A DNA stretch of 55,528 nt, from NCBI GenBank assembly GCA_945905735.1, contig CAMDQC010000013.1, positions 1 to 55,528 on the forward strand, read 5' to 3'. The DNA comes from Prosthecobacter debontii (GTDB lineage: Bacteria > Verrucomicrobiota > Verrucomicrobiia > Chthoniobacterales > Chthoniobacteraceae). Below the pieces are notes generated by a model. It was given only the letters and a program-made list of their open reading frames with translations, was not told where the DNA came from and ran no database searches. Shown piece by piece: positions 24,729 through 34,389 of this stretch. The position numbers and the translations under genes were made by a program. Each line of letters opens with the position of its first letter. Positions within the stretch are counted from its first letter, which is position 1.

Positions 24729-26243
24729 ATGAAAATTACCCAGCTCTTCCTGCCGATCCTCAGTCTTGCTTGCTCCACCGTTCTTGCCGCGCCCGGCGAT
24801 GTCCCGCAGTGGCGGGGCGTGAATCGCGATGGCGTGTATCCCGATAAGGGGTTGCTCAAACAATGGCCCGAGGCGGGGCCGCAGCTTGTTTGGAAAGCGG
24901 AGAAGCTCGGCAAGGGCATGGCCAGCGTCTCCATCGCGGATGGGAAGATTTTCACCACGGCTTCGCGGAAGGGCGGGCAATTTATCGTCGCGCTGGATGT
25001 GGCGACGCAGAAGGAGCTGTGGGCTGCTTCGATTTGCGCGAAGGGCGGCGAGTGCAACTCCACGCCGACGGTGGACGGGGCGCTGGTGTATGCCGTCAGC
25101 TCCGAAGGCGACCTCGTTTGCGTGAAGGCGGTGGACGGTAGCGAAGTGTGGCGCAAGAGCCTCGCCACGGACTTCGACGGGGAGAGGCCGACGTGGCAGT
25201 TTAGCGAATCGCCGCTCGTGGATGGGGAGAATCTCATCGTCATCCCCGGCAGCGACAAAGCAGTCGTCGCGGCGCTCAATAAGAAGACCGGCGACATCGT
25301 GTGGAAGACCGAATACGCGCTCACCGGCAAAGGCCACGGCGGCGCAGGCTACACGGGCGCAGTGCTCTCCAATGCGGGCGGCATCCGCCAATACGTGACG
25401 ATGGTCGGCAAGGGCGCAATCGGCGTGGACGCAAAGACGGGCAAGCTCCTCTGGCACTACAACCGCGTGGCAAACGGCACCGCCGTCATCCCCACACCGC
25501 TCGTGTGGGACGACTACGTATTCGTCTCCAGCGGCTACGGCACCGGCGCGGCGTTGCTCAAGATTACCAAAGACGGCGCCCCCGCCCCCGCAGCGCCTAA
25601 AGTGGACGAAGCCAAAGTCGCCGAGCTGACCAAGAAAGTCGCCGACCTCAAAGCGACCGTCGAAACTCGCCGCGACGCCCGCGGCAAGCTCGAAAAAGGC
25701 ACCGCCGCCTACGAAGCCGCCGACAAACTGGTGCAAGACTCCAAGCCCGAACTCGCCAAACTCGAAGCAGCGCTCGACGCCGCGCGCGGTACCAAGCCAG
25801 GCGATGCGGCCCCAGCGAAGATCGCCGGCTCACCCATCATCGCGGAAGAACAGTATTGGCTGAACGCGGGCGTCTTTCAAAACCACCACGGCGGCATGGT
25901 CAAAATCGGCGATCACATTTACGCGGGCAAGGGCCACAACAACGGCTTCCCCGTCTGCCTCGACTGGAAGACCGGTGCCGTCGTGTGGGAAAAAGAACGC
26001 GGTCCCGGCAAGGAAAGCGCCGCCGTCATCGCTGCGGATGGCGGGCTCTACTTCCGCTACCAAGATGGCATCATGGCCCTCATCGAGGCGACGCCGACGG
26101 GCTACTCGCAGAAAGGCGCATTCAAGCTCGCCACGGTGAACGGCAACAGCTGGCCGCACCCCGTCATCCAAGGGGGGCGCTTGTTCATCCGCGATCAGGA
26201 CGCGCTCCTTTGCTACGATTTGCGGGGAACCATCCGGCGGTAA
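24729..26243 (+). CDS. Exported PQQ-like beta-propeller with inserted coiled coil
   Basis: A 504-residue protein with a Sec signal peptide (MKITQLFLPILSLACSTVLA). A propeller made of W-x-x-K-x-x-G-x-x-x-L-W-type blades (WRGVNRDGVYPDKG, ALNKKTGDIVWKTEYA, DAKTGKLLWHYN) is broken by an insert at about residues 290-360. The insert is a Lys/Glu/Ala-rich coiled coil (KVAELTKKVADLKATVE, then DKLVQDSKPELAKLEAALDA) after a Pro/Ala linker. The propeller resumes at SPIIAEEQYWLNAG. The insert suggests assembly or partner binding. It is divergent from the related gene at 22963-24525. Confidence 0.85.
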   Translation: MKITQLFLPILSLACSTVLAAPGDVPQWRGVNRDGVYPDKGLLKQWPEAGPQLVWKAEKLGKGMASVSIADGKIFTTASRKGGQFIVALDVATQKELWAASICAKGGECNSTPTVDGALVYAVSSEGDLVCVKAVDGSEVWRKSLATDFDGERPTWQFSESPLVDGENLIVIPGSDKAVVAALNKKTGDIVWKTEYALTGKGHGGAGYTGAVLSNAGGIRQYVTMVGKGAIGVDAKTGKLLWHYNRVANGTAVIPTPLVWDDYVFVSSGYGTGAALLKITKDGAPAPAAPKVDEAKVAELTKKVADLKATVETRRDARGKLEKGTAAYEAADKLVQDSKPELAKLEAALDAARGTKPGDAAPAKIAGSPIIAEEQYWLNAGVFQNHHGGMVKIGDHIYAGKGHNNGFPVCLDWKTGAVVWEKERGPGKESAAVIAADGGLYFRYQDGIMALIEATPTGYSQKGAFKLATVNGNSWPHPVIQGGRLFIRDQDALLCYDLRGTIRR

Positions 26244-26418
26244 AATTACGTATTTATGCGCCCTATCCGGCGCATGACGGAAGTGCTAAAAACCCGCCGT
26301 CATCAACACTCTCGCAGTCTTGATTGAGGTGGGGACCTTGATCAGGAATAAGCAGGATGCAGCGACCGGGCAACCGGGCGTCAAGGAGCGGGGGTTCGGA
26401 ATTGGAAAAGCCTAGGGG

Positions 26419-26444
26419 AGACTCTTACGAGTCTTTGGTTTTTT
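26419..26444 (+). terminator. Possible terminator after the PQQ-propeller gene
   Basis: A short six-base stem (26419-26424 with 26429-26434, AGACTC/GAGTCT) with a four-base loop is followed by TTGGTTTTTT. It is 175 bases beyond the stop. The stem is short, so confidence is limited; a second small GC hairpin (AGGGGTGCCGACCCCT) follows at about 26446. Confidence 0.4.
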
Positions 26445-26483
26445 CAGGGGTGCCGACCCCTCGCTCATTCCCTTTCAAAGAAA

Positions 26484-26513
26484 AAGGGCGCGTCTGTTTC
26501 CAGACGCGCCCTT
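26484..26513 (-). terminator. Rho-independent terminator of gapA
   Basis: A perfect 13-base stem (26484-26496 with 26501-26513) with a TTTC loop is followed, on the minus strand, by TTTTTCTTT-type sequence. It lies just below the gapA stop at 26535. It could also stop plus-strand transcripts, since a T-rich tail (CTTTT) follows there too. Confidence 0.85.
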
Positions 26514-26534
26514 CTTTTGAAAACTACCGGACGA

Positions 26535-27599
<1,065 letters not shown>

Positions 27600-27675
27600 T
27601 TAAAAAGTGGGCGCGCATAAAAGCAGCCGCGCCCGTGGCGTCAACATCGCAGGCGAAAAAGAAACGCCAGCCCAA

Positions 27676-28530
27676 CTACACGTCGCAAATCTCCACGCCC
27701 TGCGCCAGCGACGCAATTTTGTCGGGGTTCACGGGGATGAACTCTTGGCCGACAAAGCCAGTGTAGCCGATTTCGAGCAGGGCTTTCATCAGCGGTGGGT
27801 AGTTCAGCTCTTGCGTGCCGCCGATTTCGTTGCGGCCCGGGACTCCGGCGGTGTGGACGTGGGCGATGTAGTCTTTGTGCTGGTGGATGCGGGAGATGAC
27901 GTCGCCGTGCATGATTTGGACGTGGTAGAGGTCGAAGAGCACTTTGCAGCGGGGCGAGCCGACTTGCTTGCAAATCTCCACCGTGCGCTCCATCGAGTCG
28001 CAGAAATAATCCGGGTGCCCTTTCATCTGCGTCGCGTCACGGCTGTTGAGCATCTCCACGCACAACGTCACCTTCTTCTCCTCCGCAAAGCCCGCGATTT
28101 CTTTCAGCCCAGCGACCATGTTTTTGATGCCCTCGTCGTCCGAAATCCCGCGCCGGAATCCGCTGAACGTGATGATGCGCTCCACGCCCGCGGCTGCGCA
28201 GGCCTCGATGTTTTGCCGGAGCTTTGCGTGGCACTCGGCCCATTCTTCGCGGTGGGCGAAGCCTTTGGCAAAGCCGTGGCTGCCCGCGATGGCGCACGTC
28301 ATGCCGAGTTCTTTCAAAAGGGGCCAGTGCTTCGGGTCGCACAGTTCCACAGACTTGAGGCCCATCGCGGCCGAGTGGCGCGCGAGTTCCTCTACAGGCA
28401 TTGGGTTAAAGCACCAAGGGACGACGGACTGCTTGATGCGTCCGTTCTTAATCTTGTAAGGCGCAGTCTGGGCGGTCGCGGTGGCGGCGGCTCCGGTGGC
28501 GATGGCGGCGATGGCAGTGCGGCGGTTCAT
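27676..28530 (-). CDS. Exported TIM-barrel hydroxypyruvate-isomerase-like protein
   Basis: A 284-residue protein of the AP-endonuclease family 2 / sugar phosphate isomerase-epimerase superfamily. The N-terminus (MNRRTAIAAIATGAAATATA) is a Tat-like or Sec signal peptide. The barrel has the hydroxypyruvate isomerase (Hyi)-like pattern: VEMLNSRDATQMKGHPDYFC (metal ligand Glu), CKVLFDLYHVQIMHGDV, HVHTAGVPGRNEIG, and a final Glu in YTGFVGQEFIP. Export of such barrels is common in Verrucomicrobiota and Planctomycetota and may serve extracellular sugar-acid processing. Start at 28530 is the only one that gives a leader. gapA follows 91 bases downstream, but a functional link is uncertain. Confidence 0.8.
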   Translation of the reverse strand: MNRRTAIAAIATGAAATATAQTAPYKIKNGRIKQSVVPWCFNPMPVEELARHSAAMGLKSVELCDPKHWPLLKELGMTCAIAGSHGFAKGFAHREEWAECHAKLRQNIEACAAAGVERIITFSGFRRGISDDEGIKNMVAGLKEIAGFAEEKKVTLCVEMLNSRDATQMKGHPDYFCDSMERTVEICKQVGSPRCKVLFDLYHVQIMHGDVISRIHQHKDYIAHVHTAGVPGRNEIGGTQELNYPPLMKALLEIGYTGFVGQEFIPVNPDKIASLAQGVEICDV

Positions 28531-28653
28531 GGCCGCCCTTCATGGCGCAATCGGAGCGTTCACGGAAGCAGTTTCGCGTCGGCTGGGCGGTCCCAGGCGC
28601 GAAAAAACCTCTTGCCGAACAAGCCTCACCCCCTAACGTCGGCAAACCTTCCG

Positions 28654-29541
28654 ATGAAATACGCGACGGTTTGCACACTTTTGGCCGGGCTTTCGAGCGC
28701 GGTGTTGGCCCAGAACCCATACGGCAGCAGCACGGACTTTGCGAAATTTGCCGCGCTTCTGCGGGAGAAATCTCTGCTGAAGCTGGAGCCGCAAGTCATC
28801 ATCCCCACCGAGCGTGCAAAGACGCTTTATCCTTGGAAGAAAGACATCGTCGCTACGGTATTCTGGGTCGGCGAGCTCGCGGCGCAGAATAACCCCGTCC
28901 ACAATCTCAGCAGCAGTTGGGACTTGAACTGGAAGAGCAGCTTCGGCGGCTACGACGACCCGAAGGACCGTGTGGGGCTCCAAAATGGCGGCTCGATTCC
29001 ACGGACATTCGTCCCGAAAGAAAACCCGTTTTACGTCGCATTGCCCTATAATGATCGGATGAGATCCGGCTTCAAACCAGAGGCGGCACAGGTCATCCCC
29101 TGGTTCAAAGTGGAGTTCGCCCGTCGAGGCAACGAATCCGTCTGCCGCGACCGGTGGATCACGATTCGCAAGAGGCTGCCCGGAGGTTCCCAGCGGGTCT
29201 GCTATGCGCAGTGGTCGGATTGCGGACCATTCCGCACGGACCATTTTGAATACGTATTCGGCACCGAGCGCCCACGGCCAAACCTGAACGGCGGCGCGGG
29301 CCTCGACGTCTCTCCAGCAGTCCGCGACTACCTCGGGCTCGCCGGTACCGACGTGGTGGACTGGTGCTTCGTCGAAGATACCGACGTTCCATTCAACGGC
29401 CCGTGGGCGGACTTCGGCTCGAACAATCAAGTCGCACAGAGAAAGCAGCGGAACGTAGGTCCTACACTCGTCCAAAACGTGAAACCGCAACCGAAGAAAG
29501 CCCGCTCGGCAGACGACGAACCCGTGGTGGACGCAAGGTAA
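28654..29541 (+). CDS. Exported hypothetical protein (295 aa)
   Basis: A 295-residue protein beginning with a Sec signal peptide (MKYATVCTLLAGLSSAVLAQ). The mature part has no family I recognise. It contains a WKKDIVATVFWVGE segment, an SSWDLNWKSSFGGYDDP segment, an NPFYVALPYND segment, and two Cys-containing stretches (ESVCRDRWITIRK, RVCYAQWSDCGPF) that may form disulfides. The C-terminus is basic and low-complexity (QPKKARSADDEPV). Similar exported proteins appear as lineage-specific genes in Verrucomicrobiota. ATG at 28654 is chosen for the leader; a much longer frame upstream crosses the convergent isomerase gene and is spurious. It is followed after 39 bases by a glycosyltransferase. Confidence 0.65.
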   Translation: MKYATVCTLLAGLSSAVLAQNPYGSSTDFAKFAALLREKSLLKLEPQVIIPTERAKTLYPWKKDIVATVFWVGELAAQNNPVHNLSSSWDLNWKSSFGGYDDPKDRVGLQNGGSIPRTFVPKENPFYVALPYNDRMRSGFKPEAAQVIPWFKVEFARRGNESVCRDRWITIRKRLPGGSQRVCYAQWSDCGPFRTDHFEYVFGTERPRPNLNGGAGLDVSPAVRDYLGLAGTDVVDWCFVEDTDVPFNGPWADFGSNNQVAQRKQRNVGPTLVQNVKPQPKKARSADDEPVVDAR

Positions 29542-29580
29542 GCCCTCGCCCTCGCACGCTTCTTTCTTTAGTCTCGGGCG

Positions 29581-30285
29581 ATGTCACAGCCCATTGCCAA
29601 CCGCGCCAACGTCGCCGCGCTGATTCCATGCTACTTTGAGGAGAAGCACATCCGCGACGTCGCCTCGCGGGCCATGAAGCAACTCGACCTCGTCCTCGCA
29701 GTGGACGACGGCTCGACCGACCGGACCTCGGAGGAAGCGCGAGCAGCGGGCTGCGAGGTATTAAAACAGGCGCAAAATGCCGGGAAAGGCGCTGCAATTA
29801 AGGCCGGACTGAAGACGCTGCTGGCGATGGAGCGCGTCGAGTTCATCCTCATCCTCGACGGCGACGGGCAGCATTTGCCCGAGGAAATCCCCGCATTTTT
29901 CGCAGCCGCGAATGAAACCGGAGCGCCGATGGTCGTGGGCAATCGCATGGACGACGTGCGCACCATGCCCTTCGTCCGCAAATGCACGAACCGCTACATG
30001 AGTTGGACCATCAGCCGAGTCATCGGCCAGCGCGTGCCGGATACGCAGTGCGGCTTCCGCATGTTTCACCGCTCGTTAGCGGCAGAGTTTTTGACGACGG
30101 AAAGCGCGGGCTTTGACTTCGAGACGGAGATGCTCTCCATCGCCGCCCGCACCGGCTGCAAGATCGCCGCTGCAAAAGTGAGCACGGTGTACGGCGACGA
30201 AGTGAGCAAAATCCACCCCGTGCGAGACACGCTGAAGTTCTTCAAGCTGCTCAAGCGGCTGCGAAAATCGAAGGCCCAAGTTTAG
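29581..30285 (+). CDS. Family 2 glycosyltransferase (dolichol-phosphate-mannose synthase-like)
   Basis: A 234-residue GT-A glycosyltransferase. It has the nucleotide-binding start ALIPCYFEEKHIRDVA, the VDDGSTDRT motif near residue 42, KGAAIKAGL, the metal-binding DGDGQH (near residue 95) and a C-terminal QCGFRMFHRS segment with FETEMLS. There is no membrane segment, which fits the DPM1-like/short polyprenol-phosphate GT type. Substrate and acceptor are unknown. The gene ends head-to-tail with hemW, overlapping its 3' end by four bases. Confidence 0.85.
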   Translation: MSQPIANRANVAALIPCYFEEKHIRDVASRAMKQLDLVLAVDDGSTDRTSEEARAAGCEVLKQAQNAGKGAAIKAGLKTLLAMERVEFILILDGDGQHLPEEIPAFFAAANETGAPMVVGNRMDDVRTMPFVRKCTNRYMSWTISRVIGQRVPDTQCGFRMFHRSLAAEFLTTESAGFDFETEMLSIAARTGCKIAAAKVSTVYGDEVSKIHPVRDTLKFFKLLKRLRKSKAQV

Positions 30286-31391
30286 GCGACGAATATCTCC
30301 GCCACACTATCCGCGAGCATCTTGCCGTGTGTCGTAAGGCGGAGGTTTGCGCCGTGGTTTTCTAGCAGCCCGAGCTTTTCAAACTTTGCGAGATCTTCTG
30401 CCCACGGTGCGAGTTCGGCGCGGGGGATGCCGTCGCTCATGCGGATGCGGAAGGCCGCGATTTCGCCGATACGCTGGGGCTCGGTGAGTTCCTCGCGCGT
30501 CTCGGAGGTGCGCTCTCCGGCGAGCGCGCGGCGAGTGTATTCGGCGGTGTCGCGCACGGCTTCCCAGCGGCGAAGGCCGACGGTGGAGTAAGCACTGGGG
30601 CCGAAGCCGAGGTAGTCCGCGCCGAGCCAATACGCGCGATTGTGCCGCGACTCGCAGCCGGGGCGCGCGTGGTTGCTGATCTCGTATTGCTCAAAGCCCG
30701 CCGCCGCCAAAGTCGCCATCGTGTCTTCAAACAACTGCGCGTCGTGCTCGATGTCTTGCACGAACGTCCCGCCCGTCAGCTTGCGGAAATACTCCGTGTC
30801 TTCCTCGTAGGTGAGGCAGTAGGTGGAGATGTGGTCGGGGCCAAGGGCGATGGTCTTCGCCAGCGTCGCGTGCCACTGCGCCGCCGTCTGGCCAGGGACG
30901 GAAAACATGAGGTCGAGATTCACCGCCGGGATACCCGCTTCGCGCAGGGTGTGATACGTCTCTTCTGCCGTCGCCGCCGTGTGGACGCGGCCTAGCGTCT
31001 TGAGCAACGCATCGTCCCAAGACTGCACGCCGAGACTCACGCGGGTGACGCCGTGCGCTTGCAGCAGTCGGGCTTTCGAGGGCTTCACCGTCGCCGGATT
31101 CGCCTCGAGGGAAACCTCCTCCACTTCGGAAAAATCGAGCAACTCCCGCAGCCCGCCGAGCAGTCGTTCGAGCTGTTCCTCTCGCAGTGCGCTGGGCGTG
31201 CCGCCGCCAAAATAGATCGTCTTAGGGCGGAGGTCGTATTCTTCGCCAGCGCGGCGCACATCGGCCAGCAGCGCGTCAATGAAGGCGGCGTTTTTGTTCT
31301 GCGAACCCGTCTCCACATAGAAGCTGCAATACGGGCACAGCTTCGGGCAAAACGGGATGTGGAAGTAAAGGTGGCGGATGCTCCCCGTCAC
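30282..31391 (-). CDS. hemW: Heme chaperone HemW (radical SAM)
   Basis: A 369-residue HemW-type radical SAM protein, formerly annotated as oxygen-independent coproporphyrinogen oxidase. The 4Fe-4S ligands are Cys15, Cys19 and Cys22 in HIPFCPKLCPYCSFY. FGGGTPSAL follows, then VSLEANPATV, RVSLGVQSWDD and NLDLMFSVPGQT. The C-terminus has the HemW C-terminal HTH-like region with NRAYWLGADYLGFGPSAYS. HemW carries heme to respiratory enzymes rather than making it. Its ATG overlaps the stop of the upstream Pro/Lys-rich gene (ATGA), and its 3' end overlaps a convergent glycosyltransferase by four bases. Confidence 0.9.
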   Translation of the reverse strand: MTGSIRHLYFHIPFCPKLCPYCSFYVETGSQNKNAAFIDALLADVRRAGEEYDLRPKTIYFGGGTPSALREEQLERLLGGLRELLDFSEVEEVSLEANPATVKPSKARLLQAHGVTRVSLGVQSWDDALLKTLGRVHTAATAEETYHTLREAGIPAVNLDLMFSVPGQTAAQWHATLAKTIALGPDHISTYCLTYEEDTEYFRKLTGGTFVQDIEHDAQLFEDTMATLAAAGFEQYEISNHARPGCESRHNRAYWLGADYLGFGPSAYSTVGLRRWEAVRDTAEYTRRALAGERTSETREELTEPQRIGEIAAFRIRMSDGIPRAELAPWAEDLAKFEKLGLLENHGANLRLTTHGKMLADSVAEIFVA

Positions 31392-32113
31392 TTCAGGCGC
31401 TTGAGCACCGCTTGCTCCAGCCTGTCCACATACGCGTCGAGGCTCGGCTCGGTGTCGCGGATTTTGCGGAAAAGCGCGCGGTTGTAAGCGAGCGATGCGC
31501 GCTTGGCCTCATCGTCAGCCGTGGTGGAGTCGGCCTTGGTTTTCAAAGCGAGCAGCGCTTCGTCTTTCAACGCGATTTCTTTCGCCGCTTGGTAGCGTGC
31601 GGGCTCGTCGAGCTTGCTGAGGTCGGGCTTGTCGGCCTGCGCAACTTTTGCAGGAACGGGCTTTCCCTTTCCAGCTTTCGGCTTTGCGGTTTCGGCAGGC
31701 GGCGGCGGCGTTGTCTCTACGGGAGCGGGCTTTGGCGGTTCCGATACGACAGGGGCCTCGACCGGCTTTGGCTGCTCGGTCGTGGCAGTAGGCTCCACGG
31801 GCTTTGCATCGGGCGGCGCGATTTTCGCGGGCTTCGCGGGTTGCTCCACGACGGCTGGCGGCTCTTCGCCTTCTACCACCACGGGTTTTGGTTTCGGCTT
31901 TCTTGGCTTTGGCTTCGGCTGCTCCACGGGCGCGGGTGTCGGCGTGGGCGCGGGCGTGGGCTTGCGCCACAGGCGGTCGAAAAAACCGGGTTTGGGCTCC
32001 GACGTCGGAGCCACAGCAGTCTCCGGTTTTTTGATGACACGCGCGGTCCTCGCTTCCTGTGCGGAAAGCGGGAGCGTGATGGCGGTGAAAAGAATGACGA
32101 GCAGCGTACGCAT
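31388..32113 (-). CDS. Exported Pro/Lys-rich protein coupled to hemW
   Basis: A 241-residue protein with a Sec signal peptide (MRTLLVILFTAITLPLSAQ). It is followed by a long Pro/Lys/Val/Thr-rich low-complexity segment (residues about 25-165) and a charged helical C-terminus (about 170-241) with a YQAAKEIALKDEALLALKTK-like helix. It has no recognisable enzymatic domain. It may be a periplasmic or envelope linker protein. The start at 32113 is set by the leader. The stop overlaps the hemW ATG in ATGA, so translation of hemW is probably coupled to it. alr is divergent, with 57 bases between start codons. Confidence 0.6.
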   Translation of the reverse strand: MRTLLVILFTAITLPLSAQEARTARVIKKPETAVAPTSEPKPGFFDRLWRKPTPAPTPTPAPVEQPKPKPRKPKPKPVVVEGEEPPAVVEQPAKPAKIAPPDAKPVEPTATTEQPKPVEAPVVSEPPKPAPVETTPPPPAETAKPKAGKGKPVPAKVAQADKPDLSKLDEPARYQAAKEIALKDEALLALKTKADSTTADDEAKRASLAYNRALFRKIRDTEPSLDAYVDRLEQAVLKRLK

Positions 32114-32170
32114 GGCAGTGATTGGCAAGTGGCGGGAATCTGTGTTCAAACGAATGTTCTGTCGAGTCTC

Positions 32171-33265
32171 ATGAACGAAACCAACGAATCTGCCACCAGT
32201 CTCCGCTGCTGGGTGGAAGTGGATACCAGCGCCATCCGTCACAACGCGAACTACCTCCGTTCGCGCACTTCCGCGCGGCTTATGGCCGTGGTGAAAGCGA
32301 ACGCCTACGGCCACGGCACCGCCCACGTTGTCGCCGCGCTGGCGGGCATGGTGGAGATGTTTGGCGTGGCCAATTTACGCGAAGCACGGGAGGTCCGCGC
32401 CGTCTGCGAAAAGACCCCCATTTTTATCCTCGGCACCGCTCTCCCCTGCGAGCGCGAGGCGATCCTCCGCGAAGGCCACATCCCCGTCGTATCCAGCGTG
32501 GATGAGGCCGCAGCGTTCGCCGCGTGGGGGAAAGTGCGCGTCCATCTTGCCATTGATACCGGCATGGGCCGCATGGGCATCTGGCAAGACGATGCCCTCG
32601 AAACTGCCCGCCAAATCCTCCGACTGCCCGGCGTCGAACTTGCCGGAATCTGCTCCCACCTTCCCAGCGCGGATAGCGACGCCGAGTTCACCCGCGCACA
32701 GCTCGCCGCCTTCGACGCCATCGCCGCGCAGATCGCCGCCATCGCCCCCGGCCCGCTTTTGATCCACGTCGAAAACAGCGCCGCCACCCTCGCCTTCCCC
32801 GAGCACGCGGCGGGCATGGTCCGCTGCGGCCTCCCGCTTTACGGTGTCTCGCCCATCCTGGAATTTCAGCACCACTTTCGCCCCGCGATGACATGGAAAA
32901 CCCACGTCCTCCTCGTCCGCGACATGCAGTCCGGCAGAGGCATCAGCTACGGGCGCACGCACATCACCGCCCGCCCCGCGCGCATCGCCACACTCGCCGT
33001 GGGCTACGCCGACGGCTACCCGCGCCAACTCTCCGGCAACGCTGCCGACGTCATCATCCGTGGAGTCCGCTGCCCCGTCCTCGGGCGCGTGACGATGGAC
33101 CAAATCATGGTGGACGCCACCGCCGTCGCAGGCGTCATCCCCGGCGATGAAGCGATCCTTTTAGGCCCCGACCTCCCCGCCACCGAGCTTGCGGAAAAGG
33201 CAGCCACCATCCCCTGGGACATCCTCACCGGCATCGGCCAGCGCGTCGCCCGCATCGCTGTCTGA
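32171..33265 (+). CDS. alr: Alanine racemase
   Basis: A 364-residue fold-type III PLP enzyme that converts L- to D-alanine for peptidoglycan. The PLP lysine is Lys42 in the hallmark MAVVKANAYGHG. LAIDTGMGRMG lies near residue 125, SYGRTHI near residue 260, AVGYADGYPR (with the second catalytic-site Tyr) near residue 277, and the C-terminal GRVTMDQIMVD motif is present. Start at ATG 32171 gives the usual N-terminal WVEVDTSAIRHN. It is divergent from the Pro/Lys-rich/hemW unit, with 57 bases between, and precedes lipA by 51 bases. It is the only racemase seen in the window. Confidence 0.95.
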   Translation: MNETNESATSLRCWVEVDTSAIRHNANYLRSRTSARLMAVVKANAYGHGTAHVVAALAGMVEMFGVANLREAREVRAVCEKTPIFILGTALPCEREAILREGHIPVVSSVDEAAAFAAWGKVRVHLAIDTGMGRMGIWQDDALETARQILRLPGVELAGICSHLPSADSDAEFTRAQLAAFDAIAAQIAAIAPGPLLIHVENSAATLAFPEHAAGMVRCGLPLYGVSPILEFQHHFRPAMTWKTHVLLVRDMQSGRGISYGRTHITARPARIATLAVGYADGYPRQLSGNAADVIIRGVRCPVLGRVTMDQIMVDATAVAGVIPGDEAILLGPDLPATELAEKAATIPWDILTGIGQRVARIAV

Positions 33266-33316
33266 AAAAATCCCTACGCGTGACACCCGCGCTGGAGCCG
33301 TTATTAAAGAGCCCGT

Positions 33317-34213
33317 ATGTCCTGTAAAACTATAGACCCTGCACTGCACCAGTCGCGCAAGCCCGACTGGATCAAGGTTCGGCTGCCGTCGAATCCCGTC
33401 TATTTTTCCACCAAGACGCTCATCACCGACCTCAAACTCAACACCGTTTGCGAGAGCGCCCAGTGCCCGAACCGCTGGGAATGCTGGAGCAGCGGCACGG
33501 CCACTTTCATGATCGCTGGGGACCGCTGCACCCGCGCGTGCGGCTTTTGCGCGGTGACTACGGCGAAGCCTTTCGCCCTCGAAGCCGACGAACCCGAGCG
33601 CGTCGCCGAGGCCATCCGGCGGCTCAAGCTCAAGCACGTCGTCATCACCGCCGTCGCCCGCGACGACTTGAAGGACGGCGGCGCGGCGCACTTCGCACGC
33701 ACCATTACATGCGTCCGCGCCATGCAGCCGGAGCTCGTCATCGAAGTCCTCACGCCCGATTTCCACGCCAAGGACGAATGCCTCCAACTGGTCGCCGACG
33801 CCGAGCCGGACATCTTTAACCACAACCTCGAAACCGTCGAACGCCTCACCTCCGCCGTCCGCTCCCGAGCCAAATACCGCACCTCGCTCGCCGTCCTCCG
33901 GCGCATGAAAGAACTCGCGCCGCACATCAACACCAAGAGCGGCCTCATGCTCGGCCTCGGCGAACAGGAAGACGAACTCCTCACCGCGATGGACGACCTC
34001 CGCGCCTCGAACGTAGAAGTCCTCACCCTCGGCCAATACCTGCGCCCCTCGCCGCAGCACCTCCCCGTCGTCGCCTACATCCACCCCGACAAATTCGAGG
34101 AATACAAACGCATCGGCTACGAAAAAGGCTTCACCTACGTCGCCAGCGGCCCCCTTGTCCGCAGCTCCTACCACGCCGCCGATTACAAGCCGACGCGGGC
34201 GTTGAAAGTGTAG
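33317..34213 (+). CDS. lipA: Lipoyl synthase
   Basis: A 298-residue radical SAM enzyme that inserts two sulfurs into octanoyl groups to make lipoate. Both clusters are visible. The auxiliary 4Fe-4S ligands are Cys45, Cys50 and Cys56 (CESAQCPNRWECW), and the radical SAM ligands are Cys71, Cys75 and Cys78 (CTRACGFC). Conserved GTATFMIAGDRCTRAC, FNHNLETV and TKSGLMLGLGE segments, plus the C-terminal GFTYVASGPLVRSSYHA, complete the match, including the terminal Ser used as the auxiliary-cluster ligand. No lipB lies nearby. It is 51 bases downstream of alr, and a terminator between them was not seen. Confidence 0.96.
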   Translation: MSCKTIDPALHQSRKPDWIKVRLPSNPVYFSTKTLITDLKLNTVCESAQCPNRWECWSSGTATFMIAGDRCTRACGFCAVTTAKPFALEADEPERVAEAIRRLKLKHVVITAVARDDLKDGGAAHFARTITCVRAMQPELVIEVLTPDFHAKDECLQLVADAEPDIFNHNLETVERLTSAVRSRAKYRTSLAVLRRMKELAPHINTKSGLMLGLGEQEDELLTAMDDLRASNVEVLTLGQYLRPSPQHLPVVAYIHPDKFEEYKRIGYEKGFTYVASGPLVRSSYHAADYKPTRALKV

Positions 34214-34278
34214 TATTTTGCGGTGCCGGTGCGAAACATCTTGGTTTCGGCAGGCAAAGCGTGTGTGTTGCGCGCCTT

Positions 34279-34389
34279 ATGGGACACTGCAAAGGCAAAA
34301 ACAACGTCAAGAAAACCGCCGCACGCCGCAAAAAGGCAGAGCGCCTCGCGCTCGCGAAAATCAAAGTGACTGCGGTCGCCGCGAAGTAA
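34279..34389 (+). CDS. Small basic peptide (36 aa)
   Basis: A 36-codon open frame too short for ordinary ORF calls. It begins MGHCKGKNNVKKTAARRKK and ends AKIKVTAVAAK. About a third of the residues are Lys or Arg and there is a single Cys. Its composition resembles ribosome- or RNA-associated small basic proteins that are common in Verrucomicrobiota. It lies 65 bases beyond lipA. There is no strong Shine-Dalgarno and a chance frame cannot be excluded. Codon use (GCC, CGC, AAG-rich) matches the surrounding genes. Confidence 0.45.
   Translation: MGHCKGKNNVKKTAARRKKAERLALAKIKVTAVAAK

Noticed and set aside
26244..26480. A tRNA or structured RNA gene between the PQQ-propeller gene and the gapA terminator
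   Set aside because: No cloverleaf arms or CCA-compatible acceptor could be assembled; only small hairpins and a possible weak terminator are visible.
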